Positions 42,640 to 51,550 of a stretch of DNA of 64,000 bases are shown in pieces. The stretch is from Barnesiella sp. An55 (GTDB lineage Bacteria > Bacteroidota > Bacteroidia > Bacteroidales > Barnesiellaceae), in the NCBI RefSeq assembly GCF_002161555.1, contig NZ_NFHZ01000018.1, positions 1 through 64,000 on the forward strand, given 5' to 3'. Under the pieces are notes generated by a model that had not been told where the DNA came from, made no database searches, and saw only the letters and a list, made by a program, of their open reading frames with translations. The translations under genes were made by a program, and so were the position numbers. The stretch's first letter is position 1. Every line of letters begins with the position of its first letter.

Positions 42640-42834
42640 GTGGCATGGTTGATATCGTTGTGCCTTTCACAGTCCATGTCAGGCGTATATATAATAAAAG
42701 CGTGGACTGCTATGCCACGTTATAAACGGAGGTCTTAGGAAACCCTGAAGTACAATAGGCAAACAGTTCACGCATATACGTAGAACCGCTCTGCTATCCT
42801 TGTACTTCATCGAAAAGTTCCTAAGTTTCCGTTT
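42640..42834. other. Intergenic element with nested inverted repeats
   Basis: Two adjacent structures. First: GTGGCAT (42640-42646) pairs with ATGCCAC (42712-42718), and inside it AGTCCATG (42671-42678) with CGTGGACT (42701-42708). Second: arms 42724-42755 and 42800-42834 with three paired blocks AAACGGA/TCCGTTT, CTTAGGAA/TTCCTAAG and GAAGTACAA/TTGTACTTC (24 bp) around a 44-base loop. The surrounding 42371-43018 stretch has no supported gene; a 43-codon minus-strand ORF (42679-42810) lies inside but looks incidental. May be a structured RNA or a small non-autonomous element. Confidence 0.7.
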
Positions 42835-43018
42835 ACAAGATAAGCATAGACGCTTCTTCCAATAATGTCTTTGATTGAGTCTAGCTCAATCGATATTGCA
42901 AATAAAAAAATTATTCTTGAATTAAGCAAATAATAATAGCGGAATCTTTGTTGGTTAAATAACTCTATATAATAGGAATATAGTTCGCTATATTGATGAC
43001 GATTGGGGGTATATTTAT

Positions 43019-43062
43019 AAAAAAACACATCGGGGCTGCCTCTTCAATGAGGCAGCCCCGAT
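43019..43062 (-). terminator. Terminator of fumarase
   Basis: ATCGGGGCTGCCTC, loop TTCAAT, its complement and seven T on the minus strand (plus-strand A at 43019-43025). Confidence 0.93.
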
Positions 43063-43091
43063 GGTATAAGTAGGGTTTGTGTCCCGCGGGA

Positions 43092-44732
43092 TTATTTGTG
43101 GGCGGGGCAGATGGGTTTGATCTGTTTGAAGAAGTCGTTGCCCTTGTTATCGACGAGGATAAATGCGGGGAAGTCTTCTACCTCGATTTTCCAGATGGCC
43201 TCCATGCCGAGCTCGGGATACTCGACGCACTCGATGCTCTTGATGTTGTTCTGGGCGAGGATTGCGGCCGGACCGCCGATGCTGCCCAGGTAGAAGCCGC
43301 CGTGTTTCTTGCAGGCGTCGGTGACGGCTTGGCTGCGGTTACCCTTGGCCAGCATGATCATGGAGCCGCCGTGGCTTTGGAACAGATCGACGTAGGGGTC
43401 CATACGACCGGCTGTCGTGGGGCCCATCGAGCCGCAGGCCATGCCTTGCGGGGTCTTGGCGGGACCGGCGTAGTAGATGGGGTGATCCTTGATGTACTGG
43501 GGCAGGTCTTCGCCACGATCGAGGCGCTCTTTGAGTTTGGCGTGTGCGATGTCGCGGCCCACGATGATGGTTCCGTTGAGTGAGAGTCGGGTGGCTACGG
43601 GGTATTTGTCGAGCTCCTTGAGGATTTCGCTCATGGGCTGGTTGAGGTTTATCTTCACGGCATTGCCTTCGCCGGCTTGACGCAGTTCCTCGGGGATGAG
43701 TTCGCCGGGGTTGCTGTCGAGTTTCTCGATCCAGATACCGTCTTTGTTGATTTTGCACTTGATGTTGCGGTCGGCCGAGCAGCTTACGCCCAGACCTACG
43801 GGGCAGGAGGCGCCGTGACGCGGCAGGCGGATGATGCGCACGTCGTGTGCGAAGTATTTGCCGCCGAATTGTGCGCCGAGGCCAATGCGGTGAGCCTCTT
43901 CGAGTACTTGTTTCTCGAGCTCTACATCGCGGAATGCGCGGCCGTATTCGTTGCCCGTGGTGGGCAGGTTGTCGTAGTAGTGGGTCGAGGCAAGCTTGAC
44001 GGTGAGCAGGTTCTTCTCGGCCGATGTACCACCAATGACGAAGGCAATGTGGTAGGGCGGACAGGCTGCGGTACCGAGGGTTTTCATCTTCTCAACCAGG
44101 AAGGGCACGAGTGTGGCGGGGTTGAGGATGGCTTTGGTCTCTTGGTAGAGGTATGTTTTGTTGGCCGAACCACCGCCTTTGGTTACGCAGAGGAATCGGT
44201 ATTCCATGCCTTCGGTGGCTTCGAGGTCGATTTGAGCGGGGAGGTTGCACTTGGTGTTTACTTCTTCATACATCGAGAGGGGAGCGTTTTGCGAGTAGCG
44301 CAGGTTCTCCTCGGTGTAGGTCTTGTAAACGCCCAGCGAGAGGGCCTCTTCGTCGCAGTATCCGGTCCAAACCTGCTGGCCTTTTTCGCCGTGGATGATG
44401 GCTGTGCCGGTATCCTGGCAGAAGGGCAGAACGCCTTTGGCGGCTACCTCGGCGTTGCGCAGGAAGGTGAGGGCCACATATTTGTCGTTTTCGCTGGCCT
44501 CGGGGTCGTGCAGAATCTTGGCCACTTGCTCGTTGTGCGAGCGACGCAGCATGAACGATACGTCGCGGAATGCGGCGTTGGCCATGGCGGTGAGACCCTC
44601 TTTTTCGATTTTCAAGATAGGTTTCCCTTCAAACTCGCTTACCGACACATAGTCTTTCGTAAGCAGGTAGTACTCGGTCGTATCTTCTCCCAGCGGGAAC
44701 ATGGGTTGATACTTAAACGGTGTGATAGCCAT
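43092..44732 (-). CDS. fumA: Fumarate hydratase, class I (4Fe-4S)
   Basis: 546 aa, the length of the fused single-chain class I enzyme. Cys ligands appear in [13 protein letters not shown] at ~105, [16 protein letters not shown] and [31 protein letters not shown] is the conserved loop of the beta part. It interconverts fumarate and malate and is oxygen sensitive. Together with mdh it forms the reductive route to succinate. It is driven by a consensus -33/-7 promoter with a ~75-nt leader and ended by a strong terminator. Confidence 0.96.
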   Translation of the reverse strand: MAITPFKYQPMFPLGEDTTEYYLLTKDYVSVSEFEGKPILKIEKEGLTAMANAAFRDVSFMLRRSHNEQVAKILHDPEASENDKYVALTFLRNAEVAAKGVLPFCQDTGTAIIHGEKGQQVWTGYCDEEALSLGVYKTYTEENLRYSQNAPLSMYEEVNTKCNLPAQIDLEATEGMEYRFLCVTKGGGSANKTYLYQETKAILNPATLVPFLVEKMKTLGTAACPPYHIAFVIGGTSAEKNLLTVKLASTHYYDNLPTTGNEYGRAFRDVELEKQVLEEAHRIGLGAQFGGKYFAHDVRIIRLPRHGASCPVGLGVSCSADRNIKCKINKDGIWIEKLDSNPGELIPEELRQAGEGNAVKINLNQPMSEILKELDKYPVATRLSLNGTIIVGRDIAHAKLKERLDRGEDLPQYIKDHPIYYAGPAKTPQGMACGSMGPTTAGRMDPYVDLFQSHGGSMIMLAKGNRSQAVTDACKKHGGFYLGSIGGPAAILAQNNIKSIECVEYPELGMEAIWKIEVEDFPAFILVDNKGNDFFKQIKPICPAHK

Positions 44733-44814
44733 AGTTATATGTTATTTAGTTTGAGTTGTCGGTCGATACGGCGCCGACTCAACGGGTGGGGCGGCACCGG
44801 GTAATCGTGTCATG

Positions 44815-44846
44815 CAAAGATAAGCAAAGGTGATTGCATAGGCAAA
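44815..44846 (-). promoter_or_regulatory. Complete -33/-7 promoter of fumarase
   Basis: Reading leftward: TTTG at 44843-44846, 20 bases, TATCTTTG at 44815-44822. The 44733-45042 interval otherwise shows no gene. Confidence 0.8.
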
Positions 44847-45042
44847 TTTTATCTTGTTAAAGGTGAAGTAGTGACAAAAGGAAATAGTGGATGATGAACT
44901 TATTTGGACGTTGACGATGATCGTGCTGTTTGCAGAGAGGAGTGCCGGTTGCAGGTTACTTTGTATGAAGCTGCCATAAAAAGGGTAGAACGTGGGGCTT
45001 ACTTTGCGGTACCATATATGGGAAATCTAATCAGTAAATTTT

Positions 45043-45801
45043 ATGGAAAAGAATTATCAAAAAGGAGATCGCAATCGACGGAAATCCCGCGATTTGCTTG
45101 TGGAGAAGATTTTGAACCGCTATCCTACCCGGCAGTTGAACAACGACGATGAGTTGTTTGATGCGCTTGAGGAGTATGACTCGTATCGCAACGAACGCTA
45201 TGAGCGGCTGGCCGATGACCAGAGCAAGCTGTGCAAGTTGTTCATGTCCAACCCCAAGATGGGGGCTTTCATCTCGGATGTGGTTGGAGGTGACGACGCT
45301 CTGGTGGCCTGTGTGCGCTATTTCGGTCGCGATATGCTCGACTGTGCCCAGGACGAGAGCCGCATGGCTCAGGTGCGCCGGGCCAACGACGAGTATCTGT
45401 CGCGTGTGGCCCGCTTCAACGAACTGGAGGCCGAGATGCGCAGCAACCTGGAGAAGAGCAGCCGCTGCATGGAGCGCTTCAAGGCCGAGAAGGGAATGAC
45501 CGATGCCGAGTTCGAGGGGTTCCTCGACCGGGTATATCACCTGTGCAACCATGTGTTCATGGGCGAATTGAATGACGAGGTGCTCAATTTGCTGTTCAAA
45601 GGGCTCTATTACGACCGCGACCTGTCGTGTGCCGAGCGCGACGGTGAGGTGCGGGGCCGCAACGAACGCATCGTCTTCGAACGTCGTGAGCGGGATGGCG
45701 ACTCGTTGCCTCCCATGCGCAACGGGGGTAGTTTCGGGTCCGACTCGGAGCTGTCGCCGGTCTTTGGCAATCGTCGCCGTCGCAGTGTGTGGGACTTGTA
45801 G
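45043..45801 (+). CDS. Capsid-cassette gene 1: charged helical protein
   Basis: 252 aa, highly charged and mostly helical with no signal peptide. N-terminal basic stretch (KGDRNRRKSRDLL), then ELFDALEEYDSYRNERYERLADD, a coiled-coil-like RVARFNELEAEMRSNLEKSS and a basic disordered tail (RGRNERIVFERRERDGD and RRRRSVWDL). Family not recognised. It is immediately upstream of a capsid-type protein, in the position of a scaffold, so a scaffold or capsid-interior role is a reasonable inference. Confidence 0.6.
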   Translation: MEKNYQKGDRNRRKSRDLLVEKILNRYPTRQLNNDDELFDALEEYDSYRNERYERLADDQSKLCKLFMSNPKMGAFISDVVGGDDALVACVRYFGRDMLDCAQDESRMAQVRRANDEYLSRVARFNELEAEMRSNLEKSSRCMERFKAEKGMTDAEFEGFLDRVYHLCNHVFMGELNDEVLNLLFKGLYYDRDLSCAERDGEVRGRNERIVFERRERDGDSLPPMRNGGSFGSDSELSPVFGNRRRRSVWDL

Positions 45802-45857
45802 CCGCACCGCCCGGGTCGTGAGTTAATTCTCTGAATGTCTAATTTTTTTGAAAACCG

Positions 45858-47294
45858 ATGTTTATGTTGAATATTAAAAATTTGAGTGAAAAGATGAAAC
45901 AGTTTTTGTTGAAGTGGAAAACTCCGCTGCTGTGGCTGGCGGGAGTGGTAACCCTGATTGTTTGCTGGCTGCTTTGGGACAGCTTGTTTGACAGCGGCTT
46001 GGCTTTGGCCGCTATTATCCCCGGTATGTCGGGAGGCAAACTCGTGACCAACGAGCCGCTCACGACCGATCTCGTGCGCGAAGGTAGCCCCTCGTTGTTG
46101 CGTAGCGAGGTCGATAAACGCATCGTGCGCATCCGCCCCATGTCCACCCCTATTGATCAGTTGTCGCGTTGGAACGGAGCGCGCAAGGCTTCGTCGATGA
46201 TTGTCGATTACTACTCGGTCGATGTGAAGCCTACCAAGTCGTACCTGAAGACCGCCTATACGGCACCCGCCGAAGGGTCTGTCAACGACACCCACAAGAA
46301 GGCCAAGATCGATGCCGTGGACAACAGCATCTTCGAGGTGTCCGAGACGATTCTCGTGCAGGGGGTGAAGGGGTATGAGCCCGACGGTACGCAATCGAAT
46401 GCCGACCTGGTGCTCTATATCTCGACCAAAGACGAGGAGACCGGTTCGCTCACGGTCTATCCCATCAACGGGGCAAAGATTGGCACGGTAACCAACTGTG
46501 TGCCGTCGATTCCGGCCAACACGCCTCTCATCCGTATGGGTCGCGCGGCTACCGAGCTCGACGTGCAGACGGCTCAGTTTGCGGCTCTACCTGTCAAGAG
46601 TCAGAACTACTGCCAGATTTTCAAGATGCAAATCGAGCAATCGACCTTCCAGAAGATTGCCAACAAGGAGGTCGAGTGGGACTTCTCGGATGCCGAGGAG
46701 GCTGCCATCTATGACATGCGTCTGGGCATGGAAAAGAGCTTCATGTTTGGTGTGAAGAACACGATTTTCGATCCCCGCAAGAAGGAGAACGTGATGCTCA
46801 CGGGCGGTATCTGGTGGCAGGCTGGCAACCACTACACCTATAACCCGTCGGTAGAGATGACGCAAAACGACCTCATCGACATGATGCGCCAGGCCTTCAC
46901 GGGCAACGGTGGCAACAAGCGCAAGATTCTCATTGGCGGTTCGTCGTTTATCGGTCGCATCAACAAGATCGAGATGACCAAGGTGGTAATGGCCCGCGAG
47001 GATAAGGTACAGTGGGGTATCGACTTCTCGGAGATTCGGTCGAAATTCGGTAAACTGTATGTGCTCTACTCCGAGGTCTTCGACGATTGCGGCATGAGCG
47101 ACTATGGCTTTATCTTCGATCCCGAGTTTATCCAGAAGTGGTCGCATGTGCCCTTCGACACGCAAGAGCTCGACCTGAAGAAATCGGGTGTGCGCAATAC
47201 CGATGCTCTGGTGTTGACCGAGGCCAGCTGTTTGACGCTGCGTTATCCGGCTGCCCACATGCGTATCGAGCCGGTAGTCCCCGACGGTAACTAA
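45858..47294 (+). CDS. Capsid-cassette gene 2: HK97/SU10-like major capsid protein with N-terminal membrane helix
   Basis: 478 aa. From residue ~60 it has the features of Bacteroidales SU10-like major capsid proteins: LVTNEPLTTDLVREGSPSLL, RIVRIRPMSTPIDQLSRW, SMIVDYYSVDVKPTKSYLK, AAIYDMRLGMEKSFMFGVKN, then MLTGGIWWQAGNHYTYNP and QWGIDFSEIRSKFGKLY. Unusually, residues ~22-42 form a strong hydrophobic helix (TPLLWLAGVVTLIVCWLLW), then a second hydrophobic stretch. This suggests export, membrane anchoring or a prohead-stage peptide. A terminator follows at 47360-47404. Codon use matches the host, suggesting long residence. Confidence 0.65.
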   Translation: MFMLNIKNLSEKMKQFLLKWKTPLLWLAGVVTLIVCWLLWDSLFDSGLALAAIIPGMSGGKLVTNEPLTTDLVREGSPSLLRSEVDKRIVRIRPMSTPIDQLSRWNGARKASSMIVDYYSVDVKPTKSYLKTAYTAPAEGSVNDTHKKAKIDAVDNSIFEVSETILVQGVKGYEPDGTQSNADLVLYISTKDEETGSLTVYPINGAKIGTVTNCVPSIPANTPLIRMGRAATELDVQTAQFAALPVKSQNYCQIFKMQIEQSTFQKIANKEVEWDFSDAEEAAIYDMRLGMEKSFMFGVKNTIFDPRKKENVMLTGGIWWQAGNHYTYNPSVEMTQNDLIDMMRQAFTGNGGNKRKILIGGSSFIGRINKIEMTKVVMAREDKVQWGIDFSEIRSKFGKLYVLYSEVFDDCGMSDYGFIFDPEFIQKWSHVPFDTQELDLKKSGVRNTDALVLTEASCLTLRYPAAHMRIEPVVPDGN

Positions 47295-47359
47295 ACCATA
47301 GGCCGGAGAGAGACTCTTCCCCCCCCGGCTCGCAAACGATCTGACAAGGGGGATTGTAC

Positions 47360-47404
47360 GGGGCAACCGGTGTTGATTTGCGGGCCGGTTGCCCCGTCTT
47401 TTTT
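47360..47404 (+). terminator. Terminator inside the capsid cassette
   Basis: GGGGCAACCGG, 14-base loop, CCGGTTGCCCC then GTCTTTTTT. It lies between the capsid gene and gene 3, so it would lower downstream transcription. Confidence 0.85.
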
Positions 47405-47439
47405 AGTGTATTGTTTAATTTAGATGAAAGAGAATAGAT

Positions 47440-47823
47440 ATGATTAAGATATATCAGACCCGGTTGGGCAATTTGAGTACGTCGGTCGTTGTGAACGGGG
47501 TGCCCCATAGAGTACAGTTTTATGCCCGCGATGGCGTGAACGGATTGTTCTCGACCGACGATGAGCCGCTGCAACAGGCCCTGGAGAAGAGTAGGGGATA
47601 TGGCAAGCGCTTCACCCTCTTCGAGGTGGCTCGTCCCGAACCCCGGCAGGAGACCTACCAGTTGGTGCCCGGTATCCGGTCGTGGCAGGCAGCCCGGGAC
47701 TATCTGCGCAAGGAACCGTACAGCCTCTCTGACGAGGAGGTCTCGACCCCCGCTCTCATCGAGCAGGCAGCCGAGCGTTTCCACTTGGTATTCACACAAT
47801 TAAAAAAAGGGAAAAAACGATGA
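47440..47823 (+). CDS. Capsid-cassette gene 3: small protein of unknown function
   Basis: 127 aa. Starts IKIYQTRLGNLSTSVVVNGVPHRVQFYARD, with a compact beta-rich N-terminal half, GYGKRFTLFEVARPEPRQ and a basic C-terminal tail (HLVFTQLKKGKKR). Not recognised, but size and position suggest a head-associated or decoration protein. Its stop overlaps the next ATG by 4 bp (ATGA). Confidence 0.6.
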   Translation: MIKIYQTRLGNLSTSVVVNGVPHRVQFYARDGVNGLFSTDDEPLQQALEKSRGYGKRFTLFEVARPEPRQETYQLVPGIRSWQAARDYLRKEPYSLSDEEVSTPALIEQAAERFHLVFTQLKKGKKR

Positions 47824-48917
47824 AAGTAAAAGAACACAGCCATTTGCGAGGCCAGAACGGATGCCTGGGATTTTTTTATGGGCTCGATGCCGTTCTCTCG
47901 GAATACCCCGAAGGGGGCTTGGCCGGCGAATTTTTTATCAACGGTGAAACTCAGTCTATCTGGGTATGGGACTCGGCGAGTCGTTTGTGGTACGATACGA
48001 ATCATGCGGCTCCCGCCCCGTTTTGCGGGGTGGTATCCGACCCGGCCACATTCTCGCCCCCGGTGGGTAACGGAGAGTCGGCCTGTTATGTATATATTGC
48101 CGGCCATGCCGATACCTATACATTCCCTCGGGTGAAAGGGTTGTCGCCCGTAAGCGTGACAACCGATTCGGCCGCCATCATTACTCTGGTGTGGGACAGC
48201 GGTGCTTGGCATAGCTACGTGACTCCGCTGACCTTCGATGATGCCATACGCCCTACTTACATGTATCGGGGCATGTGGATGCAAAGTACTTCCTATTGCT
48301 GTATGAATGGAGTTGCCGATGTTGTCTATTACCAAGGGGCGTACTATGCGGTAAAACCGTCGGTGAGCTCTACGACACAGATCCCGACTACCACCTCCGA
48401 TTGGGAGGCGTTTCCTCGTTTCCAAGCTATTGCTACTACGTTGGAGATGTTGCCCAACCAGATAATGTTGATGAATCAACAACAGACTATCCGCGTGGCG
48501 AGTGGTGAATCGTCGTGGGATTTGTGTAATGGAGAGATTCGCCATTTGGAATCGGGGACTTTTCTCTCACAGGCCGGCGATTTGAGAGTGTTTTCCACAA
48601 AGGGAAATGTGGTGATTTCTCCGAATGGTTGCATTTCGCTTTGGCGGAACAACAAGAAGGAACTGATTATCGACTGGAACGACGAAGGGCAGATAGAAAT
48701 CTCGATGACCCACCCGGACAGTACGGGCGCAGATACCTTGTCGATATTGCCCCACCAGATAACCCTGTCGCGAACCGATGGCAATGGACAGACCTTGAGC
48801 AGTAGCTTTCTCTCGGCTTTGGGCCTTAACTGCAAATTGAAGCAGGCGACTGATACCCTTGAAGAGGGCGATATCTATGTCGATGAGAATAACTTCTTGA
48901 AACAGAAAAGGGGGTAG
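47820..48917 (+). CDS. Capsid-cassette gene 4: fibre/surface-type protein
   Basis: 365 aa. N-terminal beta-rich repeats with GEFFINGETQSIWVWDSASRLWYDT, then ACYVYIAGHADTYTFPRVKGL and a second similar module. In the middle VVYYQGAYYAVKPSVSSTT, then a beta-helical-looking part (ISLWRNNKKELIIDWNDEGQIEI) with short repeats, resembling phage tail/fibre or receptor-binding proteins of Bacteroidales phages. No S74 autoprotease is seen. It overlaps gene 3 by 4 bp and leads 3 bp into gene 5, a tightly coupled group. Confidence 0.6.
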   Translation: MKVKEHSHLRGQNGCLGFFYGLDAVLSEYPEGGLAGEFFINGETQSIWVWDSASRLWYDTNHAAPAPFCGVVSDPATFSPPVGNGESACYVYIAGHADTYTFPRVKGLSPVSVTTDSAAIITLVWDSGAWHSYVTPLTFDDAIRPTYMYRGMWMQSTSYCCMNGVADVVYYQGAYYAVKPSVSSTTQIPTTTSDWEAFPRFQAIATTLEMLPNQIMLMNQQQTIRVASGESSWDLCNGEIRHLESGTFLSQAGDLRVFSTKGNVVISPNGCISLWRNNKKELIIDWNDEGQIEISMTHPDSTGADTLSILPHQITLSRTDGNGQTLSSSFLSALGLNCKLKQATDTLEEGDIYVDENNFLKQKRG

Positions 48918-48920
48918 GCG

Positions 48921-49544
48921 ATGAAGATAAGTATCGATCAACTGGTCAATCGGGTAAAGGTCAACATGGAGGAACTTTCCGATTTGCGCAATGCCGTAGT
49001 GGTTTTGGAGGTAGGTGTCGATGTGGCACAGTATATTCGGGAGAAACTGCCCGATGCCATACTCTCGGTATGGGCCTCGACCTCGGCCGAGTTGTTGCCG
49101 CAGACCGACTGTGCCTCGTCGTTGCAACCCGAGCGCCGGCCCGACGGGAGTGGACGGGTAGTCTTGCCCGACAACGTGTGGCGCATGACCGAGTTCTGCA
49201 TGGAGGGCTGGCGACAGCCTGTGACCACCTTTATTGATCGCACTTCGCCGGCCTATGAGTTGCAGTTCAACCCCTATACCCGCGGGGGGATAGCTACCCC
49301 GGTGTGTGTATTGCTGGATGATACCGGACAAAAGTGCCTCGACTACTACTCCCTGCCCCCGCGCACCGAGTCGCATCGTGTCAAGACGGCCCGCTATGTG
49401 CCCTATCCCGAGGCTGTTGACGAGACGTACGAAATTGCCGACTCGTTGATTCCGGTCGTGTGCTATACCTGTGCGGCTCTGGTCTATGAGATATTGGGAT
49501 GTCCCGATCAGGCAGCGGCCATGTTGCGCAGTATCGTGCGCTGA
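48921..49544 (+). CDS. Capsid-cassette gene 5: possible connector-type protein
   Basis: 207 aa, starting ISIDQLVNRVKVNMEEL. Then DVAQYIREKLPDAILSVWAST, LPDNVWRMTEFCMEGWRQPV, and the polar TYEIADSLIPVVCYTCAALVYEIL near the end. The beginning and the alternating helices resemble phage head-completion proteins, but this is only a size-and-position inference. Ends before a strong terminator at 49581-49617. Confidence 0.55.
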   Translation: MKISIDQLVNRVKVNMEELSDLRNAVVVLEVGVDVAQYIREKLPDAILSVWASTSAELLPQTDCASSLQPERRPDGSGRVVLPDNVWRMTEFCMEGWRQPVTTFIDRTSPAYELQFNPYTRGGIATPVCVLLDDTGQKCLDYYSLPPRTESHRVKTARYVPYPEAVDETYEIADSLIPVVCYTCAALVYEILGCPDQAAAMLRSIVR

Positions 49545-49580
49545 TTGAACCTCGGCAAAGGGTATCATTGCCGGCTATCG

Positions 49581-49617
49581 GGCAGCCTCGGGAGAATCCT
49601 TCCGAGGCTGCCTTTTT
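49581..49617 (+). terminator. Terminator ending the capsid cassette
   Basis: GGCAGCCTCGG, 10-base loop, CCGAGGCTGCC and five T. Confidence 0.9.
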
Positions 49618-49634
49618 AGTAGGGCCGCTAAAAA

Positions 49635-51491
49635 ATGGAGAATAGAATAGAGACATGTTTTGCTATTGATATTATATTTGCGCTGCGAAATAGTAGTTTT
49701 AATAAAATAGAATTTGTGTTGAATTTGAAAACGATAGGCCGAGAGAACCCCATTGCACGATTCTTTGTGGACAATAGATATACGCTTGCTTTTTTTGTAT
49801 TGTTGGTAATCTCGGCAGCGGCCTCTATATGGCTTGTATATACTCAGATGGTAAAGTTGACCAATACCGATTCGTCGGTTCCCAATCATGTGATCAAGAC
49901 TTTGGTCGATGCCATGTTGTTGATGTCGCCCATGTTTCTGTTCAAGAGGCGTGGGCTCATATTCATCGTGTTGGCTCTGGTCGATGTGTTTTGTCTGTCG
50001 GCGGTGTGGTACTATCGCAACTATCTCGACATTATACCATTCTCGTCGTTTCTGCTCTTTGAGAATGTGTCGCCTATGTTGCTCGACAGTGCGTTGGCTT
50101 CGGCCCGATGGTGTGACTGGTTGGCGTTGCTTCCCACGTTGGTGACAGGGGTAGTCTATAAACTGTTTTTACAGAAACGGGTGCGAGCCGAACGGCGTCG
50201 GCAGTGGAAACCGACTGCCGCTATCGTGGGCATTGCAGTAGCTTTTTATGCTGTGCTTGCGGCGCGTGATGTAAAATTGGGTGTGTTTCACTCGTTTACC
50301 GACCGATTTGTGACCTATCCCAACAATATCCTTTACATCGATCAAAACGGGTTGTGCGGCTACACGTTGTATCAGATAGTTACCTCGTTGATTCCCGAGC
50401 CTGAACTTTCGGCCGAAGAGCGGGTTCAAATCGAATCGTTTCTCGACGATTATCCCCATTATACCAATAGCCTTTGCCCGGCTAACGAACAGAAAAATCT
50501 GGTGCTCATCATTGTCGAGTCGCTTAATTCGTGGGTAATAGGCAAGAGTTTCGACGGTATGGAGGTGACTCCATGCCTCAACCGTATCGTCAACGACAGC
50601 AATTCTATTTCGGCCGTACACATGTTGGCTCAGGTGAAAGACGGTCGTTCGAGCGACGGCCAATTTATGTACAATACCGGGTTGCTTCCGTTGCGTAGTG
50701 GGGCAGTGGCTACCCGCTATGGGCAATTGGATTACTATTCTATTGCCAAGGCATTGAAACGGCGAGGTTATACTACGGTAAATATGACGGTCGATCGCAA
50801 CAACTATTGGAATCAGTCCGAGGTGAGCGTTGCCTATGGATATGACCGTAACTTGGATAGGCTGAAGGGGAGTTCAAATATAGGAAACAGTGTTCCCGAC
50901 AGTGTTTTGGTTGTGCGCTCTATCGAGCAGATCAAGGCAGAGAAGGGGCCGTTTTTTTACCAGTTGATTACCGGCTCTTCGCACAAGCCATTCAAGGAAC
51001 CGGCTCATAAAACCGTTCTGTCGCGGGCCGAAGGGTTTCCCACCGAGGTGCACAATTATATGGAGATAATTCACTATACCGATCGCTGCATAGGAGCTTT
51101 CATCGACTCGTTGCGGGTTAATGGACTGTATGAGAATACGGTTGTAGCCATTGTTTCGGATCATAACCAATTGCTCGAGCCTTGTACCGTGCCTGGCTAC
51201 AACGATACCGAGGTAGCCTTTATTGTGGCCAATGCGGGAGTGAAACATGTTCACGAAGCGGTGATGGGGCAGATCGATGTCTATCCTACGTTGCTCGATG
51301 TGATGGGCTGTAATGATTATGGCTGGAAAGGACTTGGATACAGTATCTTGCGTACCCCGGTGCAGAGCGCCGTGGGGTGGGATGGAAGCGTGGCAGGAGT
51401 CTCAGCTGACAGTCTGGTCTCTCGGCAGACCGAAGCGTGGGAGGTCTCGGAGCAGATGGTTACCCGCGGCTATTTCTCGACAAAACAATGA
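49635..51491 (+). CDS. LtaS-like membrane phosphotransferase / sulfatase-fold protein, copy 1
   Basis: Up to 618 aa. Five or so N-terminal membrane helices, then an alkaline-phosphatase-superfamily domain with VLIIVESLNSWVIGKSFD, VTPCLNRIV, QVKDGRSSDGQFMYNTG at ~335 (Ser where LtaS has Thr), and the metal-site VVAIVSDHNQLLEP near 510. Similar enzymes transfer phosphoglycerol or phosphoethanolamine to surface glycans. The TATATTTG box at 49673-49680 lies inside the first 15 codons, so the true start is probably GTG 49716 or TTG 49719/49725. It is paralogous to the next gene. Confidence 0.8.
   Translation: MENRIETCFAIDIIFALRNSSFNKIEFVLNLKTIGRENPIARFFVDNRYTLAFFVLLVISAAASIWLVYTQMVKLTNTDSSVPNHVIKTLVDAMLLMSPMFLFKRRGLIFIVLALVDVFCLSAVWYYRNYLDIIPFSSFLLFENVSPMLLDSALASARWCDWLALLPTLVTGVVYKLFLQKRVRAERRRQWKPTAAIVGIAVAFYAVLAARDVKLGVFHSFTDRFVTYPNNILYIDQNGLCGYTLYQIVTSLIPEPELSAEERVQIESFLDDYPHYTNSLCPANEQKNLVLIIVESLNSWVIGKSFDGMEVTPCLNRIVNDSNSISAVHMLAQVKDGRSSDGQFMYNTGLLPLRSGAVATRYGQLDYYSIAKALKRRGYTTVNMTVDRNNYWNQSEVSVAYGYDRNLDRLKGSSNIGNSVPDSVLVVRSIEQIKAEKGPFFYQLITGSSHKPFKEPAHKTVLSRAEGFPTEVHNYMEIIHYTDRCIGAFIDSLRVNGLYENTVVAIVSDHNQLLEPCTVPGYNDTEVAFIVANAGVKHVHEAVMGQIDVYPTLLDVMGCNDYGWKGLGYSILRTPVQSAVGWDGSVAGVSADSLVSRQTEAWEVSEQMVTRGYFSTKQ
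49673..49680 (+). promoter_or_regulatory. -7 box inside the 5' end of the first LtaS-like gene
   Basis: TATATTTG; it argues against the ATG at 49635 being the real start. Confidence 0.5.
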
Positions 51492-51520
51492 TAGGATAAC
51501 AATATAAATTTTTATTTCAC

Positions 51521-51528
51521 TACATTTG
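51521..51528 (+). promoter_or_regulatory. -7 box of the second LtaS-like gene
   Basis: TACATTTG 22 bp before the ATG at 51551, so each copy has its own promoter. Confidence 0.5.
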
Positions 51529-51550
51529 CATCGAATGTAATCGAGTGCAA

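Noticed and set aside
42679-42810. 43-codon minus-strand ORF inside the nested-repeat element
   Set aside because: It crosses both stem arms and has no promoter; the paired structure explains the sequence better. Kept as an alternative in the finding.
42807-43028. 73-codon minus-strand ORF downstream of fumarase
   Set aside because: It begins inside the fumarase terminator T-run and its end lies in the nested-repeat element; no signal or motif is seen.
44880-45042. Possible att site or integrase next to the capsid cassette
   Set aside because: No matching direct repeats were seen between the left (44.9-45.05 kb) and right (49.55-49.65 kb) flanks, and no recombinase gene is present.
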